NCBI RefSeq assembly: GCF_000968375.1 | Contig: NZ_CP009933.1 | Location: 1,736,001 to 1,800,000, forward strand | Direction of reading: 5' to 3' | Source of the DNA: Clostridium scatologenes | GTDB lineage: Bacteria; Bacillota; Clostridia; Clostridiales; Clostridiaceae | Length of the DNA: 64,000 bases | In this document: positions 25,424 to 34,111 of the stretch, piece after piece | Layout of the letters: every line of letters starts with the position of its first letter | Numbering within the stretch: position 1 is the first letter of the stretch | Translations under genes and position numbers: made by a program | Notes under the pieces: generated by a model | Seen by the model: only the letters and a program-made list of their open reading frames with translations | What the model was told of the DNA's origin: nothing | Database searches by the model: none

Positions 25424-25561
25424 TTATATTAGTATTGTTTGAAATTCATTTCCTTCATGTGATACAATTACTTCAATAGTATTTAGAACTCCCATTCCAT
25501 CTTCGCCTGTGATAAAATATGTCTGAACACCAGTACGATATATAGAAACTATATTTGACTT
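25424..25561 (-). pseudogene. C-terminal gene fragment without a start
   Basis: On the minus strand a 45-codon open stretch reads like a real protein end (VSIYRTGVQTYFITGEDGMG, then EVIVSHEGNEFQTILI and a stop), but it is preceded by a stop and has no start codon or ribosome binding site. I infer the 3' remnant of a longer gene whose 5' part was lost, possibly when the adjacent inverted repeat (25696-25938) arrived. The family is not recognised. Confidence 0.45.
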
Positions 25562-25695
25562 TTAAAATTATTGGTAATATTCAACGGAGAAGTTTAATCC
25601 TTTGTGCTTACACAAACGTCATGTATTAGGTATGTTTATCATTTTAGCGACATCATTTACAACGATGTATTTATGCGCATACACTTGAAGTTACT

Positions 25696-25938
25696 AGTTT
25701 AAATTTTAACTTTTATGTAGTGATATATGATAAGTGTGTCATCACATTAGCTAAATTGTTTTAATATTATTCTTAGCTCGAAGTTTTTAAAAGTCTTAGA
25801 ACTTTAGTCCTGTCTGAGGGAACCGAGTTTGACAAAGTTCTTAGACTTTTAAAAACTTCGAGCTTTAGAATAATTAAAACATTTAGCCGTGATGACACAC
25901 TTATCATATATCATGAAGTAAAAGTTAAAATTTAAACT
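25696..25938. repeat. 243-bp near-palindromic element (MITE-like)
   Basis: Two arms of about 105 bases pair with few mismatches: the left arm 25696-25807 starts AGTTTAAATTTTAACTTTTA and the right arm ends with its complement at 25938. The innermost stem is CGAAGTTTTTAAAAGTCT against its complement. A short GC-richer centre (TCCTGTCTGAGGGAACCGAG) forms the loop. It contains no gene. The form fits a miniature inverted-repeat element, or a very long RNA hairpin if transcribed. It lies between the DUF4397 gene and the gene fragment. Confidence 0.75.
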
Positions 25939-25987
25939 TCCACTGTACTCTTGTATCGCATTATGCTTATTTTGTAAAGATCATACT

Positions 25988-26635
25988 TTAAAATTTTAAA
26001 TATGTGTTTCCATCCAATGGTATTACAACTTGCAGTTTAGGTTCCCTATTTACTAAACCTACTGCATAAATAGTGTAAAATTTATCTGGACCAAATCTAG
26101 TATTAGGTAAAAGTAACACTTTTTGATCCGTATTTGCAACTCTTAGTTGAAGATTATAATTTCCAGGAGCAATTTCCTTATATTCAGTAATTCCACCATA
26201 TGAAACATTTTTGAAAATTATATCTCCATTATATAATGTAAGATCTACAGCAGGTGCTCCTGGAGAGAAATGGACAAACCTAATCTTAGCTCTTCCAGGT
26301 CTTAAAGGTTCTATAGTATCCCCTACAGCTCTTAATTCTAAATTAGGTATTAGACCTGTTGCAGCTAATGTAAATATTTTACCTTGAGGAATAACTATAC
26401 TTCTGTCCAGCAAAGGATTGATTTGAGTACCTCTTCTAAAAATTCTAATTCTGTATCTTCCTAATGGTAATCTTATATAGTCTGTGAACCCTTTAAATCT
26501 AAGATTCGTTGCAATAATATCATTATTTGCATAAACATCTATTGGTGATACATCTGGTGCAGCATGAAAAACTCTAATATATGAATATCCTGGCCCTTGT
26601 CTAAAATAGCTATTATAGTAAGGACAAAATAGCAT
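25988..26635 (-). CDS. DUF4397-domain protein, two repeats
   Basis: This 215-aa protein has two DUF4397 units: residues about 17-110 (YIRVFHAAPDVSPIDVYAND-like with NNDII, then LRLPLG-type glycine turn) and about 113-210 (KIRFVHFSPGAPAVDLTLYN, ITEYKEIAPGNYNLQLR). The repeated pattern F-V-H-x-S/A-P-x-A-P is diagnostic. These beta-sandwich domains occur on surface or spore-associated proteins of Firmicutes. No signal peptide is evident, which would suit a spore or cytoplasmic location. The ribosome binding site AAAGGTGA is good. Confidence 0.85.
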   Translation of the reverse strand: MLFCPYYNSYFRQGPGYSYIRVFHAAPDVSPIDVYANNDIIATNLRFKGFTDYIRLPLGRYRIRIFRRGTQINPLLDRSIVIPQGKIFTLAATGLIPNLELRAVGDTIEPLRPGRAKIRFVHFSPGAPAVDLTLYNGDIIFKNVSYGGITEYKEIAPGNYNLQLRVANTDQKVLLLPNTRFGPDKFYTIYAVGLVNREPKLQVVIPLDGNTYLKF

Positions 26636-26706
26636 CTAAATCACCTTTCAATATTACTATACTATACCATTATATGTTATTATAATTTTTTTGTTATTAA
26701 AGATAT

Positions 26707-27411
26707 CTACTTTACCGTTACTCTTATAACTTCTTCTATAGATGCAAGATGTTTAATAATTTCCGATTTCCTTATATGTCTTGGTATTAATATGGTATAT
26801 AAACTCTTCATACATCCATCTTCGCATCCATCTACTTCTTCAATTAAAAACTCAATGTTTTTTATTTTTATATTTTTCCCCTCAAAATATCCATTAACCA
26901 TTTGTACCATTCCTTGTTTATCCATATATTCTATTTCCAATTTTACCAAATTACTTTTATCAATAAATTTTGCTTCAAATTTTTTTAAGCTAACAAGTGC
27001 AATGACTACAGCAACAGTTGATAAAATACTTAACACATAATAACCTAATCCAACTGCAAGCCCGATACATGCAACTACCCATAGGCTAGCAGCTGTAGTA
27101 AGCCCCTTAACAGAACCTTTCTCATGTAATATTGTACCAGCACCTAAGAAACCTACACCACTTACCACTTGTGCTCCTATTCTACCTATATCTGCCTTTA
27201 AAGCACTGCTTAATTGTGGATTTTGCCCTATCATTTCAACAGTCTTTTGAACATCATATAGTTGTATCATAGATATCACACAAGCACCTATACATACAAG
27301 TATATGTGTCCTAAATCCTGCTGGTCTATTTTGATATTCCCTTTCATATCCTATTAATCCTCCAATAATTATAGCCAATAGCAGTCTAACTGCAACTTCA
27401 TAAACTCTCAT
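26707..27411 (-). CDS. MgtC/SapB-family membrane protein
   Basis: This 234-aa protein has four or five membrane segments in its first 140 residues, including LAIIIGGLIGYEREYQNRPA, FRTHILVCIGACVISM, and VVSGVGFLGAGTILHEKGSVKG. These are MgtC-family signatures, including the conserved acidic and arginine residues. A C-terminal soluble domain (about 150-234) with an ACT-like fold and an unusual Cys-Asp-Gly-Cys cluster (EEVDGCEDGCMKS) follows. MgtC proteins affect magnesium homeostasis and ATP synthase activity. It is a single gene. Confidence 0.88.
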   Translation of the reverse strand: MRVYEVAVRLLLAIIIGGLIGYEREYQNRPAGFRTHILVCIGACVISMIQLYDVQKTVEMIGQNPQLSSALKADIGRIGAQVVSGVGFLGAGTILHEKGSVKGLTTAASLWVVACIGLAVGLGYYVLSILSTVAVVIALVSLKKFEAKFIDKSNLVKLEIEYMDKQGMVQMVNGYFEGKNIKIKNIEFLIEEVDGCEDGCMKSLYTILIPRHIRKSEIIKHLASIEEVIRVTVK

Positions 27412-27528
27412 TTAATCTACTCCCTAATTTATTTGTAAATTTTTATCTTATTATAACAAACTTTAAGTTAATAATAAATTATTATTGTTTATTTAATGAA
27501 TTAATAGTATTAATTACAACCTCAAAAA

Positions 27529-27554
27529 AAATTGCGAAGCAGAGCTTCGCAATT
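27529..27554 (-). terminator. Terminator of the MFS transporter gene at 27580
   Basis: ATTGCGAAGC and GCTTCGCAAT pair around a 3-base loop and are followed on the minus strand by eight T residues. It lies 26 bases after the stop of the transporter gene. Confidence 0.9.
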
Positions 27555-27579
27555 TACTTTTATGAAATCAAAACTTTTT

Positions 27580-28884
27580 CTAATCAGGAATTACAACACG
27601 TTCAGGTTTACCAATAATGAATATATAAGAAAAAGCTCCTAAAATACCCATGGCAGATACGAAAACCAATGCAGAAGAATAAGATCCCGTTCTAGCAACT
27701 AGAAATCCAACTATAGCTGGAGATAGAGTTCCTCCCAAATTAGTTATAAAATTATAAGTACTGCCACACAATCCTACTAAATTTTTGGGCATTATTTCAG
27801 ATAGTAGTGCCCAAGAAATAGCTGATGCCATTCCTTGCCCAAAAAATGCTATTGACATAAATGTAATTATAGTATTAACATCATTGGAATAATTAGCTCC
27901 TATAATTACAGAAGACAATAATAATCCAGTAATAACAGGAAGTTTTCTTGATATACTCATTCCTAAATTCTTAGAAACCATCCAATCTGACCATCTTCCA
28001 GATATAAGAACTCCAGCAATTGCTGCAAAGTAAGGTAATGCTCCATAAATTCCAACTTTTAGTATAGGCATATGTTTTTCACTTACAAGGTATGATGGAA
28101 ACCAAGTCATGAAGAAAAATAGTATTGAAGCAATGGAAAAACCACCTATATACATACCCCATAATTGACGGTTTGAAAATAGATACTTTAAATCTTTCAA
28201 AGTAATTTTTCTTTTCTCTGCTACAGTATCTGAAAGTCCTCCACCATCTTTAATAAGATCAAGTTCTTCTTTATTAATACCTTTTGTTTTAGCAGGATCA
28301 CTGTAACAAGTAAACCAAACAATAGCAAACAAAAGTCCCAATGCCCCTGTAACTATAAATACAGCTCTCCATCCAAAATTTATCAAAATCCATGTGATTA
28401 TAGGAGTACAAAGTGCAAGTCCAATATATTCAGCACCAGTATAAGCTCCTATTGCAAGTCCACGCTCCTTAGATGGAAACCATGTAGTAACAATACGTCC
28501 ATTGGCAGGGAAAGCAGGTGCTTCAAAAAATCCAAGTCCAATTCTAGAAGCAATTATACTTGCAACATTATACGTAATCGCCATAGCACCAGTAAATATT
28601 GACCATCCACAAAGTGCAATTCCATATATTAATTTAGTTCCAAAACGATCAAGCAAAAATCCACAAGGAATTTGCATACAAGTATATGACCAACCTAATG
28701 CTGAAAATATCAATCCCATTTGAGCAGGATTTAAATTAAGATCTTTTGATAAAAATGGTGCAGCAACAGAAAGATTAGCTCTATCCAAATAATTTATAAA
28801 GGTTATTGTACATACTAAAAATAGTATAAACCATCTTTTCTTAGTTGGTTTGTTTTGTAAATTGTTCATATTACTTTGTTTCAT
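27580..28884 (-). CDS. MFS transporter, anion:cation symporter type (copy A)
   Basis: This 434-aa transporter has twelve predicted membrane segments and opens with FLVCTITFINYLDRANLSVAAP, the ACS-family start shared with hexuronate, galactonate and shikimate-type organic acid carriers. It is very close in sequence to the transporter at 34112-35416, so the two are recent paralogues. The start is the ATG at 28884 after GGAGG. It ends with a strong terminator and lies next to a dehydrogenase (29219) that is itself duplicated. I infer uptake of a carboxylic acid such as quinate or shikimate; the substrate is not shown by the sequence. Confidence 0.85.
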   Translation of the reverse strand: MKQSNMNNLQNKPTKKRWFILFLVCTITFINYLDRANLSVAAPFLSKDLNLNPAQMGLIFSALGWSYTCMQIPCGFLLDRFGTKLIYGIALCGWSIFTGAMAITYNVASIIASRIGLGFFEAPAFPANGRIVTTWFPSKERGLAIGAYTGAEYIGLALCTPIITWILINFGWRAVFIVTGALGLLFAIVWFTCYSDPAKTKGINKEELDLIKDGGGLSDTVAEKRKITLKDLKYLFSNRQLWGMYIGGFSIASILFFFMTWFPSYLVSEKHMPILKVGIYGALPYFAAIAGVLISGRWSDWMVSKNLGMSISRKLPVITGLLLSSVIIGANYSNDVNTIITFMSIAFFGQGMASAISWALLSEIMPKNLVGLCGSTYNFITNLGGTLSPAIVGFLVARTGSYSSALVFVSAMGILGAFSYIFIIGKPERVVIPD

Positions 28885-29112
28885 CAATATTCCTCCAATT
28901 CCAATTAAAGTTGCTTAAATTTGTTTATTATATATATTTAATTGTATTTTTTGAAATTTTCAGATAATTATTTTTATAATTTCCTAATATATTGTATTAT
29001 ATAAATGATTTTTTTCATATACTTAAAATTGATTTGCACTATACTACTTTAATATGCAATATTCTATAAATTCCTTTTTTTATTAACTCATTAAATGTTT
29101 TATTTTTATGAT

Positions 29113-29138
29113 TGGGTTGAATTTTAAAATCCAACCCA
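29113..29138 (-). terminator. Hairpin terminator of the dehydrogenase gene at 29219
   Basis: TGGGTTG and CAACCCA close a stem that continues through an ATTTTAAAAT self-complementary centre. On the minus strand it is followed by an A/T-rich tract. It lies in the 334-base gap between the transporter and the dehydrogenase; I see nothing else of note in that gap. Confidence 0.7.
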
Positions 29139-29218
29139 TATGTAACTTATTAATTACATAATATAATTCAATTTCTAGTATTCACATAACTTATTCACTA
29201 TACACATATAAATCTTAA

Positions 29219-30091
29219 TTAATATTTAATATCTAGCACCTTTTTCATATGTTCTATAGGCATATCTTTTCCTGTAAACAATTTAAATGCAGCTGCTCCC
29301 TGAAATAGCATCATTCCTAAACCATTCATTGTTTTACATCCAACCTCTTTTGCCATTTTTAACAATGCTGTTTCTCTTGGTGAATAAACAACATCTACTA
29401 CAATTAAATCTGGTCTTAAGAAACTTGGGTCAGGAATATAAGTTTGTCCTTCTAAAGGTTTCATTCCCATACCAGTTGCATTTGTAAATATATAACTATC
29501 CTTAATTTCTTCCTTCAATTTATCAAGATCTGTTAAATCATATAAAGTTGCTTTACAATTTGTTTTTTCATTGATATCCTTTACTGTCTTTTCAGCACGA
29601 GCATAAAATTCATCCTTACGATTGAAAATTGATATTTCCTTTACTCCATCTAAAGCCGCTTGTATTTCTATTGCTGTAGCTGCTCCACCTGCTCCTACAA
29701 TGGTCATTTTTTTACCAATGATATTAATACCAGCATCTTTTAATGCTTCCATATATCCAATACCATCTGTAATATGTCCAGTTAAGACACCATTATCATT
29801 TACAATTGTATTAACTGCACCACAAAGTTCTGCTGCTTCTGATACCTTGTCAAGGTACTTGTGTACTACTGTTTTATTAGGCATTGATACGTTTGATCCA
29901 CGTACTTTCATTGCTCTGAAGCCTTTTATAGTATCTTCTAACTCTTCATTACCTACTTCAAATGCAAGATAAGCATAGTCCAATCCTAATTTTGCAAATG
30001 CTTCATTGTGCATTGCTGGTGAGCTTGAATGCCTAATTGGGTATGCTATTAATCCTATAAGTTCTGTATGTCCTGTAATTCTTTCTGCCAT
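29219..30091 (-). CDS. Shikimate/quinate dehydrogenase paralogue (copy 1)
   Basis: This 290-aa AroE-family enzyme uses NAD(P) to interconvert shikimate or quinate with the 3-dehydro acids. The substrate site residues are visible in RHSSSPAMHNEAF, SMPNKTVVHKYLD (catalytic Lys) and ITDGIGY, and the nucleotide motif in IVGAGGAATA near residue 128. It is almost identical to the protein at 42173-43045 and clearly different from the biosynthetic AroE at 49220. Its upstream region repeats the promoter region of the aroD operon (43871-44173). I infer a catabolic role. Confidence 0.88.
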   Translation of the reverse strand: MAERITGHTELIGLIAYPIRHSSSPAMHNEAFAKLGLDYAYLAFEVGNEELEDTIKGFRAMKVRGSNVSMPNKTVVHKYLDKVSEAAELCGAVNTIVNDNGVLTGHITDGIGYMEALKDAGINIIGKKMTIVGAGGAATAIEIQAALDGVKEISIFNRKDEFYARAEKTVKDINEKTNCKATLYDLTDLDKLKEEIKDSYIFTNATGMGMKPLEGQTYIPDPSFLRPDLIVVDVVYSPRETALLKMAKEVGCKTMNGLGMMLFQGAAAFKLFTGKDMPIEHMKKVLDIKY

Positions 30092-30162
30092 AATAATTCT
30101 CTCCTTTAACCTTAAAATTTTTATATATTATTATAATCAACCTCTAAATTAATATAATTTTT

Positions 30163-30349
30163 AGTAATCGTTATCTTAAAGTATGTAAATAACTATTTTA
30201 TGTAATTTTAAAGAAATAATTTTACAAAAAGTATTTGTTTTCATCATTATTCAACACTTAACATATAGTTATTTTTTTAACATTTTGTGTCTATATTATA
30301 CTATTTATATTTTAACAATTCTAATACATATTTTTATCATTATTAATAG
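30163..30349 (-). promoter_or_regulatory. Duplicated regulatory region upstream of dehydrogenase copy 1
   Basis: Three blocks match the aroD/LysR divergent region in the same order: AGTAATCGTTATCTTAAAG (30163-30181 and 43915-43933), TAGTTATTTTTTTAACAT (30266-30283 and 44034-44051), and a 33-base block (30317-30349 and 44085-44117) with one difference. The LysR gene that follows in the second locus is missing here. The LysR protein at 44174 may therefore also control copy 1. This lies within the 437-base gap 30092-30528. Confidence 0.8.
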
Positions 30350-30417
30350 CTTTTTTCTATGTATTGTAATCCCCTGTATAATTATTACTTATTCTGGTAT
30401 AAAAAATTATATTATGT

Positions 30418-30456
30418 AAAAAGATGATTTCTAATCAGCTTAAAAATCATCTTTTT
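30418..30456 (-). terminator. Terminator after the hydrolase gene at 30529
   Basis: AAAAAGATGATTT (30418-30430) pairs with AAATCATCTTTTT (30444-30456) over 13 bp around a 13-base loop, with T-rich flanks on both strands. It ends the transcript of the two hydrolase genes. Confidence 0.75.
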
Positions 30457-30528
30457 ATATCTTTTAAGAATAACTATTATTTTTTTAAAAATCATTTCTA
30501 ACTAGTCTAAAATCATACTAATGTAAAA

Positions 30529-31440
30529 TTATAACATGTTAAATTCACGTCTAAGGGAATTATACATTCCTTCTCTTATCCACAATGTCAAAGAACCAGG
30601 TACCATATCAAAACCATGACAAACACGTGGTAAACTATATAGTTCTGTAGGTACTGAAAACTCCATCAATCTCCTAGCATATTCCATTCCTTCTGTACGA
30701 AGTGGGTCATATTCCAGTGTAACAACAAATGTAGCTGGCAATCCAGATAAATCTCTTGCTAAGGCAGGAACTGCATAATATGAAGGCTGACTTCCATTAA
30801 AACCACCAAGATACAATCTCCATACATCAGATAAACCATTTCCTCTAACCATAGGTACATCATCAAAAAGTTGAGTAGCTGAAGTGGTATTTGCTAAATA
30901 ATCAAGAGCTGGAAAATTTAAAATTTGCATTGAAACTTTAGGGCCATTATGATCACGTAAATATAAGCAAAGACCCGCTGCAATTGCACCTCCGGCGCTT
31001 GTTCCAAATATGGCTATTTTTTCAGGATCTATTCCAAACTCATCTGGATTATCATATGCATAAGTTAATGCGGCAAGACAATCGTTAAGTTGTGCAGGAA
31101 AAATATGCTTAGGAGCCAATCTGTAATCTACAGAAATAACAGTACATGGAACATTTTGTACAAAACCTATATCACGCACATTGTCATTATCAATATTTCC
31201 AGCTACAAATCCTCCTCCATGTATGCCTAAGAGCAATGGAGCTTTAGAACTGTTCTTTTTTCTGTAAACTCTTATTGCCACATCAGGTTCACCATTTATG
31301 CCCGGTACTTTTGAGTCATATATTTCTATATCATCTGGTATATCACAATGTTTAAATGGTTCAATTATTTTATTTACTTCTTTTACATCTGTTGGAAGGT
31401 TCCCTAAAACTTCATATTCAGGATGTAATTTTACTTTCAT
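30529..31440 (-). CDS. Alpha/beta hydrolase, hormone-sensitive-lipase family
   Basis: This 303-aa esterase-type protein has the oxyanion motif HGGGF near residue 75, the nucleophile elbow GTSAGGA near 146, an acid in the LEYDPLRTEG segment near 246 and the catalytic histidine in RVCHGFDM near 277. These define the HSL (family IV) carboxylesterases. No signal peptide is present, so it acts in the cytoplasm. It follows a second hydrolase and lies among quinate/shikimate genes. I infer that it cleaves an ester of an imported plant acid, for example a hydroxycinnamoyl quinate, but this is untested. Confidence 0.85.
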   Translation of the reverse strand: MKVKLHPEYEVLGNLPTDVKEVNKIIEPFKHCDIPDDIEIYDSKVPGINGEPDVAIRVYRKKNSSKAPLLLGIHGGGFVAGNIDNDNVRDIGFVQNVPCTVISVDYRLAPKHIFPAQLNDCLAALTYAYDNPDEFGIDPEKIAIFGTSAGGAIAAGLCLYLRDHNGPKVSMQILNFPALDYLANTTSATQLFDDVPMVRGNGLSDVWRLYLGGFNGSQPSYYAVPALARDLSGLPATFVVTLEYDPLRTEGMEYARRLMEFSVPTELYSLPRVCHGFDMVPGSLTLWIREGMYNSLRREFNML

Positions 31441-31474
31441 TATGTATCACTCCTTATATAATAGTTTTTAATAT

Positions 31475-32431
31475 TTATTTAGCTAAAGGAATTTCAGGAA
31501 TTTCTCCATATGATCTACCTTGAACTCCCATGATGTACTTGTCCATAAATTTAAGAACTTTATACATATTTTCATTAGTCCTAAAAGCATCATCACCATG
31601 AATAGCTCCTTCTAATATATCAATATGCACATTCTCATCTCCACAAAACTTTATATACTTGTTGAAAAAATCAATTGCTTGTAGATATGGTACTACTTTA
31701 TCAGATGTCCCCTGTTGAATTAGCATTGGAGGCATATTTGCATTCATTTGGTAAATTGGAGATGCATCAGCATATTTGTCTTCATTTCCTTTCATGCTGC
31801 ATCCCATTAGACGATCTAAAACACCATCATCTTCACCTTTATAGGTTTCTCCTACTTTAACAAGTTGTTTTTTATGATTTTCTATATTAATAAAGTCAAA
31901 AATTCCATACCATGCAGCTACAGCTTGTACATCACTAGAATATTCTGAATTCCCCATTGACAAATCTTCATATTCAGAACGTCCATTTGTAGTTGCCATA
32001 ACTCCAGCAAGGTGTCCTCCTGACGAATTTCCTATAACTCCAATTTTATCTGTTTTTATATTATATTTAGCTGAGTTTGCTCTTAAAAACCTTACAGCTG
32101 CCTTGCAATCATATATTTGTGCTGGCCATTTTGCATCACCGCTTAATCTGTAATTGATAGTTGCAACAGCGTACCCTTTAAAAGCCAACTGGATACTTGA
32201 TCTTGTATGCACATTTCTCTTATCTCCAAAGAACCATGCGCCTCCATGAATATTAACAACTACTGGAAATGGGCCTTCACCCTCGTTTGGAATAATTATA
32301 TCCATCTTTTGATGTTTACTTTCATTAGCATATGAAATATCCAAATAAGTTTTTTCGAAAACCTTTTCTACTTCAAGCATTAAAAGTGCTTCATTTGATA
32401 CTTCCCTACCAATTGCGTCATTTCTATCCAT
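31475..32431 (-). CDS. Alpha/beta hydrolase, BD-FAE/esterase type
   Basis: This 318-aa protein has the oxyanion motif NIHGGAWFFGDKR near residue 60, the nucleophile elbow GNSSGGHLAG near 138, and the acid and histidine in QGTSDKVVPY and GAIHGDDAF. The family includes feruloyl-esterase-like and kynurenine-formamidase-like enzymes. There is no export signal. It is 34 bases upstream of the other hydrolase, so the two are cotranscribed and may act on related esters with different acyl groups. Substrate is inferred from context only. Confidence 0.85.
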   Translation of the reverse strand: MDRNDAIGREVSNEALLMLEVEKVFEKTYLDISYANESKHQKMDIIIPNEGEGPFPVVVNIHGGAWFFGDKRNVHTRSSIQLAFKGYAVATINYRLSGDAKWPAQIYDCKAAVRFLRANSAKYNIKTDKIGVIGNSSGGHLAGVMATTNGRSEYEDLSMGNSEYSSDVQAVAAWYGIFDFINIENHKKQLVKVGETYKGEDDGVLDRLMGCSMKGNEDKYADASPIYQMNANMPPMLIQQGTSDKVVPYLQAIDFFNKYIKFCGDENVHIDILEGAIHGDDAFRTNENMYKVLKFMDKYIMGVQGRSYGEIPEIPLAK

Positions 32432-32552
32432 AACAACTTCCTCCTAAATAATAATATTTTACATATAATAAAAAGTAAATATCATAAATCCATAATTACA
32501 ATTAGTAATTAGAATTTATCAATAACTATTAAAGATTTTAAGAAACTTCTCC

Positions 32553-33866
32553 CTACTTAGAAGCAGAAGTATTTGCTATCATATTTTTTGGTAATAATAA
32601 TGTAGATAAACCACCAATTATAAGCATAGCTGTTAAAAAGAACATTCCAGCTTTTGATGAACCAGTTAATGTAATAAAATACCCCACTGCATATGGACCA
32701 ACAAATGATCCTAATCCCATAGCAACAGCCATCATACCTCTTGCTGGACCATCAAGTTCCTTTACTAACACAAGAGATGGTATTGAGTAATAGCTTGGCA
32801 TATGTCCTTGTACAAATATACTAACAAGACATAATAATGCAATTTCAGCTACTGGAGTTAATGTACCTCCTGCAAAGTTTGCTATTAACAAAGATACTGC
32901 AAACATAACAAGCGGTAAACCTGTAGTCAACCTTCTATTCTTTACCTTGGTTGCAATGTAAGTCCATGCCCAAAGACCAATTACTGTAAAAATATTTGGT
33001 ATTATAGATATAAATCCTACATTTAAAATATTAGTTTTGGTAATAGCTTTAATCATTGTAGGCATCCAAATAGTATAACCAAATTGACCTATATTTACAG
33101 TAAAACCCACAATACATAAACTCCATACATATTTGTTACGTAATAAAAGTCCTAAAGGTAATTTTTCACTTTTTACTTCAACATTTCCTGCTACTTTTTT
33201 AGCTTCTTCACGTTCTTGTTGTATAGTTGCTTCTATATACTCTCTTTCTTCTTTGCTTAACCATTTTGCTTGTTCTGGTCTATCAAAAATAAAAAAATGC
33301 CATAGAGCACAACCTACTAAACTTAATAAGCCAAGTATTATAAATAAACTTCTCCATCCATAAAATTGTATAAGAGTTCCTCCAATAGGTCCCATAGAAA
33401 CTGCTGCTATTGAAATTGCTGTAAAATAAGTTGAATTTGCTCTGTTTCTTTCTCCATCTTTATCTGGAAACCAGAATGTGAATATAGTAGTAATTGCAGG
33501 AGAAAATGCACCTTCAAAAAATCCAATAACAAATCTAACTGCTACTAATTGCCAACCGGTTTGAACGAATCCAGTAAGTATAGTAAATATACTCCATCCA
33601 GCAATGCAAATTGAAACAAACTTTTTAACTTTTCCCTTTTGAGCTAGCTGTCCAGCTGGTACAGAAAGAAACAATACACCAATAGAAAAAACTCCTGCCA
33701 CTAAACCTGCCATTGTAGAATTTAAAGCAAGCCCATTTTGAAGTCCTCCTGGCAGTGCTATACTTATAATCTGTCTATCTATAAAATAGAAAAAAGTTGT
33801 AATAAAACATACTGGCAAAATATATATCCATCTTGCTCCAGGTATTTTTTTTGTTGAAGTTTCCAT
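32553..33866 (-). CDS. MFS transporter, ACS type
   Basis: This 437-aa transporter has twelve membrane segments, with the family start YILPVCFITTFFYFIDRQIIS and the internal motif PAGQLAQKGKVKKFV between segments 2 and 3. A long charged central loop (EREYIEATIQQEREEAKKVA) is typical of the class. It is only distantly related to the two near-identical transporters in this island. It lies upstream of the two hydrolases on the same strand and probably imports their substrate or a related acid. Confidence 0.85.
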   Translation of the reverse strand: METSTKKIPGARWIYILPVCFITTFFYFIDRQIISIALPGGLQNGLALNSTMAGLVAGVFSIGVLFLSVPAGQLAQKGKVKKFVSICIAGWSIFTILTGFVQTGWQLVAVRFVIGFFEGAFSPAITTIFTFWFPDKDGERNRANSTYFTAISIAAVSMGPIGGTLIQFYGWRSLFIILGLLSLVGCALWHFFIFDRPEQAKWLSKEEREYIEATIQQEREEAKKVAGNVEVKSEKLPLGLLLRNKYVWSLCIVGFTVNIGQFGYTIWMPTMIKAITKTNILNVGFISIIPNIFTVIGLWAWTYIATKVKNRRLTTGLPLVMFAVSLLIANFAGGTLTPVAEIALLCLVSIFVQGHMPSYYSIPSLVLVKELDGPARGMMAVAMGLGSFVGPYAVGYFITLTGSSKAGMFFLTAMLIIGGLSTLLLPKNMIANTSASK

Positions 33867-34111
33867 AACATACTCCCCCTTACTGAATAATTTGTAATAT
33901 AGTTCATATTTCTTAATAATTTAGAAATTAACATACAACCTATACTAATAACCATCATACTCACTTTTTGTCAAAACATTTTACACATAGATAAAATACT
34001 TGTCATGAATATGATGGTGTTTTATACATAAAATAAGTAAAATTAACTCCAATCAAGTAATTTGGAAATATCAATTATTCTTTGTCTCATAGTTTAGCAA
34101 TTATTGATACA

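Noticed and set aside
25696..25938. Insertion sequence
   Set aside because: No transposase frame is present; only a palindrome remains, so I report it as a MITE-like repeat.
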